Shown here piece by piece: positions 1 through 6,724 of a stretch of 13,194 nucleotides of DNA. The notes below the pieces were generated by a model. That model was not told the origin of the DNA and did no database searches. It saw only the letters and a list, made by a program, of their open reading frames with translations. How positions within the stretch are numbered: the first letter of the stretch is position 1; every line of letters begins with the position of its first letter. The DNA is from Acanthamoeba sp. SK_2022b (lineage: Eukaryota > Discosea > Longamoebia > Acanthamoebidae): the NCBI GenBank assembly GCA_027943245.1, contig JANDJZ010000883.1, positions 1-13,194 of the forward strand, in the 5' to 3' direction. Position numbers and translations under genes: made by a program.

Positions 1-26
1 GAGAGAGAGAGAGGGAGGGAGCTAGT

Positions 27-56
27 TTGGGTTGGGTTGGGTTGGGTTGGGTTGGG
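27..56 (+). repeat. (TTGGG)6 short tandem repeat
   Basis: Six uninterrupted TTGGG units follow a GA-rich start (1-20). Six GGG runs separated by TT make the plus strand able to form a three-tier G-quadruplex. The tract lies in what I read as the last intron of the upstream gene. It resembles a telomere repeat lacking the A, but six units inside a gene do not make a telomere. Confidence 0.9.
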
Positions 57-65
57 TTCCTGTGA

Positions 66-83
66 GACAAACACGTGTTTGTC
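66..83. promoter_or_regulatory. 18-bp perfect palindrome with E-box core
   Basis: GACAAACACGTGTTTGTC is a perfect dyad centred on CACGTG, the core bound by many bHLH/bZIP dimers. It lies in a presumed intron, 27 nt before the acceptor at 108-109 and about 265 bp upstream of the CCAAT/TATA pair of the next gene. A regulatory role is inference; the symmetry is seen directly. Confidence 0.45.
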
Positions 84-109
84 CCGGTGGTGGTGGTGGG
101 GTGATGCAG

Positions 110-287
110 GCGGCGAAGGAGGCCATACTTTGTGTCCTTCCCGGAGGCGACCGACCGCGAGCGCGACCTGCTCAAGGCGGTGGAGGACTCGGAGATCGTG
201 CTGCAGCTCATCGGCAACGTGCGCATCGCCACCAGCGGCCTCAAGCAAAAGGCCAAGGGCGGCAAGAAGGGCGGCAAAAAGAAGTGA
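110..287 (+). CDS. 3' terminal exon of an unidentified gene with a Lys/Gly-rich tail (partial)
   Basis: This is the C-terminal end of a gene that begins outside the window. A GATGCAG acceptor ends at 109, and an open frame (codons starting at 111) runs to TGA at 285-287. It encodes about 58 residues: a basic RRRR start, a central acidic stretch likely to be helical (ATDRERDLLKAVEDSEIVLQ), then a hydrophilic tail ending KGGKKGGKKK. Codon third positions are strongly G/C, as in the next gene's exons, which supports real coding. I do not recognise the family. The Lys/Gly tail could bind nucleic acid or be a flexible extension. A GT-AG intron covering positions 1-109 is inferred, because the 5' donor is not in the window. 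Confidence 0.5.
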
Positions 288-619
288 AGAAGAGAGAAAA
301 CGCCGGCCCCCAGAGTTTAATGTCCGTCCGCCATTGGCGGGCAACAGTTTATATACACGCGGAGTTCGGCAGCTGCACAAAAATACAGTTGTGTCACGGT
401 TTCCGTTGGCAGATGGTCGACGACGGCCCGTTCGGGCGGCGTACATTCTCCCTCGGGAAAAAAACCAACCAAACAACCAAACCCGACTCACGCCGCAGCT
501 CAGCAGAGAGAGAGCCGGCACGGAGCACAACAGCAAGCAGCAGCCAGGCCGAGCCAAGCCAGCGCCCCAACTCCTTACGCCAGGCAGAACCCCGCCCAGC
601 TTTTGGGGCAGAGAGGGAA
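288..619 (+). promoter_or_regulatory. Intergenic region and 5' leader of the membrane-protein gene (CCAAT box, TATA box)
   Basis: An inverted CCAAT box (CCATTGG, 331-337) lies 12 bp upstream of a TATATA box (TTTATATACA, 348-357). This is normal spacing for an RNA polymerase II core promoter and would start transcription near 380. The leader then runs about 240 nt to the chosen ATG at 620. An upstream ATG at 413 is in the same open frame and could add 69 Ser/Gln/Arg/Pro-rich residues. Its context is weak (C at -3), while the ATG at 620 has G at -3 and G at +4, so 620 is preferred. The upstream gene's polyadenylation site must also lie here, but no AATAAA is visible. Confidence 0.6.
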
Positions 620-1281
620 ATGGAAGACCATCCGCGCTACGGCTCCTCCGCCGGAGGTAGCAGCAGCGGCAGCGAGGTGGAGGAGGAAGAGGTGAACGAT
701 ATCGAAGAGGACACAAGTACGAGCAGCGTGCCCTCTCCCACCCCAAATCGCAAATCTTCATGGCGAGGGGAGGGCAGCGGCAAGGAGTGGGAGATGGACA
801 AGCTAAGCCGGACCTCATCGCTCGACGATGATGACGACGTTGGGAGCTTCGTTCTGGAGCTCGACAAAGAAAGCGGCGTGGTGGCTCTGGACAGCGAGCG
901 CAACTATCGCACGCGGGTAGAGCGAAGCTGGGCTTACGTGCTCAGCACCATGGGACCCCTCGTGGGCGCGCTGGGAGCTGTGGCAGCTCTCATCTTCATT
1001 TTTGCGGTGTGGGGCGCCATTCCACTGGGCGACCCGAAAGCAGACCTCTTCGACTCGGACGGCTCCTGGCCCCTCATCTTCATAACGAACCCCCTCGTGC
1101 GCCCCCCCCCTCTAATTTTTGCCGGCGTCGCAGGGCAGGGGTGGTTTGTGGCGCCCTCGTTTTTTCCCCCACCCCCACGCTTTCCGGTTGCTCTTTCCAT
1201 TCCACTTTGTTTCCGCGACGCCCCCCCCCCAACCACGAGTGTGGAATTGAGCCCAGTCTGATGTGATGTGTGTGATGTGTG

Positions 1282-1350
<69 letters not shown>

Positions 1351-2426
1351 TGTGTGATGTGTGATGTGTGTGTGATGTGTGTGTGATGTGTTGTGTGTGT
1401 GTGATGTGTGTGTGATGGTTGAACAACAGGTGATGGGTGTGATCGGATACCTCAACGTGGCCATGTTCCTCGGGTGTGCCGGTGTGGCCCATCCTTTTCG
1501 TGCCTTCAGTGCGCATGCCTTGCTCTCCCTTTCCCTCCTCCGCCTCTCCTTCTGGCCACAGCAAGGCCCCCACGCCGACTAACCGACCTTTCTTTGGCAC
1601 GGCTTCTTGGCTCGCGGCATGCCGCTTGTCCGCAACAGCACCGGCTCTGCTGCTGATCATTGCGGTAGAAATTGTCATCCTGTTCCCCATCGTCCACAAG
1701 GTGGGCTTTTTTGAGCTCTTTGGCGCCGTCAACATCTTTATATGCTATGCCGTCACGTTTATCGGTTCGCCTCCGCACCGTTGCCCCGCAAGGGCTATCT
1801 TTTATTTTTATTTTTATTTTATTTTTATTATTACAACTGCTATAATAGGGCCTAACCACGTTTGTAACAGGGCTGCTCATTCACGAGTCTGTGAAGCGAG
1901 GCTTTGGCAAGCGGAGCCGCACAGCCAACTACATGCGCAAGATTGCCCAGTACGGCAAGGTCGTTTTCGTGCTCTTCATTCACCTCCTCATCCTCACGGG
2001 TAACCACCTCATCCCTACCCCCCCGCGCTGTCTGTATCCGAGCCACGTAGCTCACGCTTCTCGGCGCGTTGCATTCGTCACGGCAGGCTACGTGATAGGC
2101 TACCGATATGTTTCGAGCACGGTGCAGCCCATCCTCTCCTTCACCCTTGCCATCTCCGGTGCGAGTCCTTGGCGTGATGAAGCGACATTCAATTTTACTA
2201 TAGTATTATTATTTATTATTATAATTATTATTATTATTATTATTATTAATAATAATCCACCCATGCGCACGCAGTGTTCATCATGCGCAAGGTTCTCCTG
2301 GCGCTTACGGACATGTTCCCTATCGAGATGGCCATGCTCATCTCTTCCCTCTGGGTCACGAACCTGACGGACATGGTACCCATGTGCCCCCATTGCATCC
2401 TACGTCCGCGCGCAGGATATGCGACA

Positions 2427-2502
<76 letters not shown>

Positions 2503-2772
2503 ACGCATCGCACGCCATGACACATCACCACACACAACTCTTACTGCTCGTGTTCTGCATCGCGGTGGTCTGGCCTCTCTCTCTCTTTTCTCTCTCGCGT
2601 CTCTTCTCTTTCCAGTGCCAGACGCTAGCGTACCCTTCCGTGAAGGACCCCATCACCTATATCTACCTATTCGCCATCAACCTCTGCACTAATCTCGCCA
2701 ACTTGCTCTTCCTCACCCCCTGGTGCGTGTGAGCACGTGTGCTTGACCGGTGGCGGGAGGAGAGCGCGCGCG

Positions 2773-2845
<73 letters not shown>

Positions 2846-3927
2846 TTACGCACACATCACACGCGGCTCACGAGTATCGTGCTCTCGCTCCTCCCCCCTC
2901 TGCCGGTACTGCAGCTGGTTCAGCATCCGCGTGTGGGTCAAGAACAACCTGGGCCACATCTTCACGTGCTGCTTCTGCACCTGCCAATGGCCCGAGGTAC
3001 GCTTGCCCCTGCACTTGTGCGCGTTGTGCGTGCGTGCCACGCTCGCTTACGCTGCGCTGGGTTGGAATGGCGTGGCATGCAGACAATGCCCAAGCGAAAC
3101 GACGACCACATCGAGGATGACCGAGGCCATTCGCACAATCGGCCCGGCTACTTGCGACGGCAGGTGCGTTTCTACTTCTGGCGCATATGGTCGCAGTTTT
3201 GCTCCATGATCTTCTACCTCGGCATCTCCTCCATCCTGCGCTACGGTCCCAACAGCGAGTGCGTCCACCCACCCGCATGCCCTTTTCACACATGGCGCAC
3301 GCGCGTGCTGCTGCTGCTGCTGCTGCAAGTAGTACGTGTGCCCTCTGTCCCTAACCCAGCATCGTTGGCGCATTGGGGACGGACTGTCATTGGGGGGGGG
3401 GTGGTGGTGGTGGTAAGGTACTACATCTTCTCCGAAGATCCCATCGTCAAGGGTAGCGACGAGCGGAGCTACAACGTGCTCTCGATTACCGACTATCGCA
3501 ATTCTCTTCTCTACGCATCGGCCAACCTTTTCCCCATTGCACTGGCTGGCCTGTTCGGGTACCTCCTTGTGAGGTGCGCCTCCTCCGCTCCCCAGCTTCC
3601 TGGACCCTGCCCGCGCCCGCGCCGCTCGCTTGTCGTACACGACACGCCAATCGCACACCCAACATACGCACACGCAGGTATGCATACAAGGAAACCTACG
3701 CCGTGCTGGTGAAGACGCACGGCATGATGTTGCTCCACAACACCACCTACATAGGGTTTGTGGTGGTACGCGCCGCAGCCTCGTGGTGGTGGCGGCGGTG
3801 TTACGAGTTGGTAATTTCTGTTTGCGATGTGTCTGCGCCGCTACCGCAGGCGATTTTGGCGCACAACGGATTGTTGGCGGTGATGATAGTGCAGTACCAC
3901 CAGCGCGTATGGTGGGCTTTCATCTGA
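620..3927 (+). CDS. Twelve-exon gene for an uncharacterised polytopic membrane protein (545 aa)
   Basis: Exons by splice-phase continuity: 620-1096, 1430-1475, 1639-1764, 1871-1999, 2087-2158, 2275-2375, 2616-2722, 2915-2996, 3083-3258, 3418-3573, 3678-3765 and 3850-3927. They total 1638 nt and close in frame at TGA. All introns are GT-AG; acceptors are CAG except intron 9 (AAG, 3415-3417). Residues 1-105 are hydrophilic, with an acidic EVEEEEVNDIEED patch, Ser runs and a DDDDD run, so probably a cytosolic disordered tail. From residue 107 on there are about nine to eleven hydrophobic segments: near 107-133, 162-192, 197-222, 245-262, 268-312 (probably two), 330-352, 405-432, 470-490 and 505-540. 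A Cys cluster, CCFCTC (371-376), precedes a charged His/Asp loop (381-400); it could be palmitoylated or bind metal. I do not recognise the family. A receptor, transporter or scaffold role is possible and none is shown. The C-terminus is the least certain part, because the end of exon 12 could instead splice further downstream. Confidence 0.75.
1097..1429 (+). repeat. Intron 1 with (GT)n microsatellite
   Basis: This is the longest intron of the membrane-protein gene. Its first half has C-runs and T-runs (1101-1110, 1165-1175, 1221-1230). From about 1262 to 1417 it is almost only TG, with a pure (GT)n core near 1288-1349 and imperfect GTGATGT variants on both sides. The donor is GTGCGC and the acceptor AACAG. 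The open frames read through the TG tract on either strand are artefacts of the repeat. Confidence 0.85.
1800..1831 (+). repeat. (TTTTA)n tract in intron 3
   Basis: A T/A-only tract of TTTTTA/TTTTA units lies 40 nt before the intron 3 acceptor (AACAG at 1866-1870). It stands out against GC-rich flanks and can serve as a pyrimidine-rich tract. Confidence 0.85.
2190..2257 (+). repeat. (TTA/ATT)n tract in intron 5
   Basis: An almost pure A/T trinucleotide tract, mainly ATT then AAT, fills the middle of intron 5 (2159-2274). It ends 14 nt before the GCAG acceptor. The switch from ATT to AAT makes the tract partly self-complementary. Confidence 0.85.
2422..2500 (+). repeat. (ACGC)n followed by (CA)n in intron 6
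   Basis: About twelve ACGC units run directly into a pure CA run. This compound microsatellite lies in intron 6 (2376-2615), followed by a CT-rich polypyrimidine tract and a TTCCAG acceptor at 2610-2615. Confidence 0.88.
2773..2844 (+). repeat. (CT)n followed by (GT)n in intron 7
   Basis: About eleven CT units are followed by about 24 GT units. The compound tract occupies the first half of intron 7 (2723-2914). The acceptor is CTGCAG at 2909-2914. Confidence 0.88.
3308..3412 (+). repeat. (CTG)6 and a G-run/(TGG)n tract in intron 9
   Basis: (CTG)6 lies at 3308-3325. A run of about nine G followed by (TGG)n lies at 3392-3412, just before an unusual AAG acceptor at 3415-3417. Both are in intron 9 (3259-3417). 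The G/TGG stretch replaces the expected polypyrimidine tract, so this is the least typical splice acceptor of the gene. The phase (2) still matches its neighbours. Confidence 0.75.
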
Positions 3928-4250
3928 CCAAGAGAGCCCTGCTTCCCGTGTGCCCTCGCCACTCCGAAGGAGCTGTGGACCTCTGTCGTGACTGGCAGTG
4001 GCCACTTCATGACGATGGGATTCGAGAACATGCCAAGACTCGGCTCCTTTCAACTGGCCACTGACTCACCAGCTTTCTTCATCCTCCAATTCTTAAGACT
4101 TCTGGCCTTTCTCACCTTCCTCATTGCCTTCCTTCTTCCTCATTGCCTTCTCCCCTTCCTCTTTGCCCCTGTCCCTCAATGAGGGCTAAGACAAGGCCAA
4201 GGCTTCATGTAAGGAATTGTGTAGAGGTAGCATAGACTATCAACATCATA
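3928..4250 (+). other. 3' flank of the host gene and transition to the repeat domain
   Basis: From 3928 to about 4060 the composition is still GC-rich, and one frame (codons for KELWTSVVTGSGHF, ending in the ATDSP region near 4070) looks like host coding sequence. It could be an alternative last exon. From about 4070 to 4180 the plus strand is strongly pyrimidine-rich, with a direct repeat of TTCCTCATTGCCTTC (near 4117 and 4137). No promoter, RNA gene or further coding sequence is recognised up to the LTR at 4251. Confidence 0.45.
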
Positions 4251-4342
4251 TGTGTGAGCATGATGTTTAATTTGGAACTCTAGACAACAGTCACTCTGAA
4301 ACACCAGATGAGGTAGGTCTTAATGAGCTGTTAGCATGTTTA

Positions 4343-4866
4343 GAGGGTGTATCCCAGAAATGCCCAAGCAGTGTGAATTGAGGAGAGAATGTGGCAAACT
4401 TGAGTTATGTGGCTCATTTGAGGGTTTTTTCATTGGTCCAAAACCCTCAGACACTGGAATGTGAGTTACTCATCATGCAATGAGTAATTGGGATGCCTCA
4501 AAGTCTGGTTTTATCATGTTGTCATGTGGTAGGGAAAATACAATTTCTTTCTTACAATGCCTCACACGCACACAGGATCAAGAGGAAAGGTCCACCAACC
4601 AAGCCCATGAGCTTGTGCAGGTGTGGCAAGACACTCATAAGTAAGGACCAGTCCTACCGCCATAAGAAATGGCACTGGCACCTCGCCCACTGCCAGCACC
4701 ACACCCAGCAGCCGCCTGCTGGTAGCTCGAAAATCAATAGGCTGCTTTTCCTCTTTAATTTCTTATCGCCAAATTTTCTTCTCAAACATTTTGTCAAATT
4801 TACGTTTTAAATTTCTGGTTTGTCCACACTTTGAACACTGCTTGGGCGTTTGTGGGAGACGCCCCC
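4343..4866. mobile_element. Non-autonomous DNA transposon (MITE), 524 bp, with TTA target duplication
   Basis: Terminal inverted repeats at 4343-4374 and 4835-4866 match at 27 of 32 positions. The left inner part includes TGCCCAAGCAGTGT and the right mirrors it as ACACTGCTTGGGCG. The element is flanked by TTA on both sides (4340-4342 and 4867-4869) and interrupts an LTR, so the empty site can be read directly. A TTA/TWA duplication is typical of PIF/Harbinger elements; Kolobok (TTAA) is an alternative because the right flank reads TTAA. Inside is no complete transposase. A short frame near 4560-4720 has a Cys/His-rich stretch (CRCGKTLISKDQSYRHKKWH), which might be a remnant of an element protein. 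An internal hairpin of GAGGGTTTT/AAAACCCTC lies near 4419-4449. Confidence 0.78.
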
Positions 4867-4935
4867 TTAAGGCATGCCTTAAGTTGAGGACTTATGTTGT
4901 AGCACAAAAGTCTACAACAATGCATCCAGCAGTAA

Positions 4936-5661
4936 CTTTCCATCTGTTCTGAAAAAACTGACTGTTCCCCATCATAAATTTTTTTCCCTAATGTGGAAGG
5001 CATGTTCTCACACATGCTGTTGAGCACCTTCCATGGTCTGGATCACCAGCACACTGAGTGGTTGGGATGATGCATTTGACACCATCACGAGTATCCCCCC
5101 ATGAGAAGTGGCTGTCACCAATGATGGTAGCCCAGGCAAAGTCAATGTTGTTGGTGTCTTGCTGGGCCTTGAGGAACTGGGAGTCATTGATCTTGGTAGT
5201 AGCCACCCCAGGCCTTCTTGATCTTTCCTGATGCATCTTGGATGACCATGAAGTGCTGGGCTGGGCTGTTCTTCTTGTAGGATCAGGAGGGAGTCTGTGG
5301 AGTCCACCCATAGGCAGACATCTTCCACCATGCCAGTGAAGTGGTGATGATGAGCTGTGTGCTTCCATTTGCCCAGGGTGCTGAGAAAAGTCTTGAATTT
5401 CCATGCCTTGAACTGCAGACAAAGGAGGTCGATGTTGTGGCGAACAGTATGCCCTCCACACTTCATCATCTCCTTGATGTGCTTGAACAGTTGGTAGTAG
5501 CCCCACTTGTAGAGGTCTATATTGAGTGCAATCTGGACCCACCAGCAGAGGAAGTGTTGTCCCTGATGTTGACCCCAAAGAGGTGGATTCTTGATTTGGC
5601 ATAAAATTTCTGGAGAAAAGTTGATGACTGGGACCATCAGTTTTATTGTGAAGGATGGAAC
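4936..5661. mobile_element. Short DNA transposon with a degenerate DDE transposase, inserted in LTR copy A
   Basis: This about 725-bp insert separates the second and third parts of LTR copy A. Its ends form imperfect inverted repeats: about 26 of 39 positions match between 4937 rightward and 5661 leftward, with conserved blocks TTCCATC, AAAACTGA and TCAT. The interior holds a minus-strand transposase remnant. The target duplication is not clear: TAA on the left (4933-4935) against CAA on the right (5661-5663). The weak repeats and the broken gene suggest an old insertion. Confidence 0.55.
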
Positions 5662-5667
5662 AATCAA
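5008..5667 (-). pseudogene. DDE (PIF/Harbinger-like) transposase remnant, frameshifted
   Basis: On the minus strand, one frame is open from about 5667 down through FTGMVEDVCLWVDSTD (near 5350-5300). Similarity then continues in other frames as QHFMVIQDASGKIKKAWGGY, then INDSQFLKAQ, then IIGDSHFSWGD, near 5260-5090. The order D-S-T-D, then x-DS-x-FL, then GDSHF fits the three catalytic acids of the DDE_Tnp_4 (HARBI1-like) fold, which is my basis for the family. Only about 215 codons are present, against roughly 350-400 in intact Harbinger transposases, and at least two frameshifts are needed, so it is dead. Family assignment is by motif pattern only; another DDE superfamily is possible. Confidence 0.5.
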
Positions 5668-5718
5668 ACCAGAAAAGACCCCGTAGCACTTTACTCTCTA
5701 CCACACAAGTGTACAACT

Positions 5719-5885
5719 ACCACCACAACAGCAATACAACATCACCATAACCACACCATCACTTCTACACCACAACACCTCCACAACTGTGGCATCACCA
5801 CAACATCACCACAACCCCATACCATCACCACCACAACACACCACTACAACACCACAACAACATCAGCACACCAACACCACACAGT
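5719..5885 (+). repeat. CAC/CAA-rich simple sequence abutting LTR copy A
   Basis: The plus strand is almost only A and C, with scattered T, in CACCACAACA-type units. It starts at the 3' end of LTR copy A. It is the first of several such tracts that touch LTR edges in this window. Confidence 0.8.
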
Positions 5886-6204
5886 TGTCAAGTGTGTTGT
5901 GTTTGTTGTCCAATGGGTAAGGCTCTAAGAGAGACTGTAGGGTGTCGTCAGAGAGAGTGGAGGAAACTGCTTGTGTATTTGTGCTGTTGTGCTAGTTGAA
6001 TCCAAATCATTACACAGAGGGAGAGGTGCTTTAAGTAGTTGCAGTAATGCACAGGGTTATGGCTTAATGTGGACTTTGACCAGATTGGAGTTCCTAATTT
6101 GTACCTGCAGAGAAACTGATCAGGTTTTGCTTTCTTTTACAGTAAATGACATCAACGGTGGTCAATGCCAACATGGTGGACGCATGACCTGTATCACACC
6201 ATTG
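5886..6204. other. Unassigned single-copy stretch between CAC and GTG tracts
   Basis: About 320 bp of ordinary composition lies between a CAC tract on the left and a GTG tract on the right. I find no convincing coding sequence, LTR, RNA gene or inverted repeat. It does contain TGTTG at 5895, but there is no matching CAACA end and no similarity to the LTR family. Confidence 0.4.
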
Positions 6205-6271
6205 TAGTGGTGGTGTTGTGGTGATGGTGATGGGTGTTGTGATGGTAGTGTTGTGGTGATGTTGTGGTGAG
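6205..6271 (+). repeat. GTG/GTT-rich tract abutting the minus-strand LTR
   Basis: The plus strand is G/T-rich (GTGGTG, GTTGTG units) right up to the first base of LTR copy B at 6272. On the other side of that LTR the tract is CAC-rich, so the strand bias flips across the LTR. Confidence 0.8.
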
Positions 6272-6496
6272 TGTTGTAATGTATGCTGTGTGGTGAAGAG
6301 TAGAGTATGAAGTGAGAAAGAACAGGGTTCTTTCTGGTTTTATTACTGTTGAATATCTTGTTGTAGACAGTTGTACTACAACATAACTCCTAAACTTAAG
6401 GCATGCCTTAATGTGCAAGGAGCTCAGAAAGTCCTACCTCATTTGGTGTTCCAGAGTGACTGTTGCTTAGAGTACCTAATAAGGTAACTCACAACA
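6272..6496 (-). mobile_element. Solo copia-family LTR (copy B), minus orientation
   Basis: At 225 bp it has the same length as the intact LTR at 12081-12305, in inverted orientation, with TGTTG at 6272 and CAACA at 6492-6496. It keeps the TTAAGGCATGCCTTAA palindrome (6396-6411), the CTACAACA/TGTTGTAG dyad and the AGAAAGAAC hairpin arms. No internal region adjoins it. The 5-bp flanks differ (GTGAG left, CACAC right), so there is no target duplication. It sits at a switch from GTG to CAC, which suggests rearrangement rather than simple insertion. Confidence 0.85.
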
Positions 6497-6633
6497 CACA
6501 CCACCACCACAACACTACCACGAGACCACCTCACCACGACACAACACCACCACACCACCACACCACAACACCTCCACCACAACACCACCACAACACAACA
6601 CCACCATCACAACACCACCACACCACCACACCA
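6497..6633 (+). repeat. CAC/CCA-rich tract between LTR B and the truncated LTR C
   Basis: A/C-only units (CACCAC, CAACAC) start right after LTR copy B and replace the 5' part of LTR copy C, which becomes recognisable only from about 6634. Confidence 0.8.
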
Positions 6634-6724
6634 CAACCAAGTATTCAACTGCAATCAAACCAGAAAGAACCCTGTTCTTTCTCACTTCATACTTTACTCT
6701 TTACACACCATGTACATCACAACA
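6634..6724 (+). mobile_element. 5' LTR of element 1, truncated (copy C)
   Basis: It matches the 3' part of the family LTR from the TATTCAACTG region through AGAAAGAAC-CCT-GTTCTTTCT to the ATCACAACA end at 6724. The first about 135 bp are missing and CAC repeats stand in their place. The polyadenylation signal AATAAA of the other copies reads AATCAAA here. Confidence 0.8.

Larger units (their letters stand above)
4251..5718 (+). mobile_element. Diverged copia-family LTR (copy A), split by two nested DNA transposons
   Basis: Three segments line up in order with the intact 225-bp LTR at 12081-12305. They are 4251-4342 (includes CAACAGTCACTCTG and ATGAGGTAGG), 4867-4935 (TTAAGGCATGCCTTAA and the TGTTGTAG/CTACAACA dyad) and about 5661-5718 (ATCAAACCAGAAAAGA, CACTTTACTCT, then a degenerate GTACAACT end). 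Together they make about 219 bp, close to the full LTR length. The two gaps are inserted transposons. No primer binding site or gag follows at 5719, only CAC-rich sequence, so this is probably a solo LTR. It is the oldest copy, judged by its divergence and insertions. Confidence 0.75.

Noticed and set aside
27..56. (TTGGG)6 as a telomere or interstitial telomere
   Set aside because: Only six units, inside a gene, and I know of no basis for taking TTGGG as this organism's telomere repeat.
413..619. ATG at 413 as the start of the membrane-protein gene
   Set aside because: In frame, but with weak start context and a low-complexity extension; 620 has a better context. It cannot be fully excluded without protein or ribosome data.
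934..1735. Minus-strand Thr/His-rich open frames over intron 1
   Set aside because: They come from the (GT)n tract and oppose a well-supported spliced gene.
4493..4810. 105-codon frame inside the MITE as an intact gene
   Set aside because: It lies wholly inside a non-autonomous transposon and lacks a recognisable domain apart from a short Cys/His-rich stretch, so it is mentioned only as a possible remnant.
5341..5604. 87-codon plus-strand frame
   Set aside because: It is antisense to the transposase remnant, which shows DDE motifs on the minus strand.
5971..6207. 78-codon plus-strand frame in the unassigned stretch
   Set aside because: No motif, no splice support, and it runs into the GTG repeat. 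Not distinguishable from chance.
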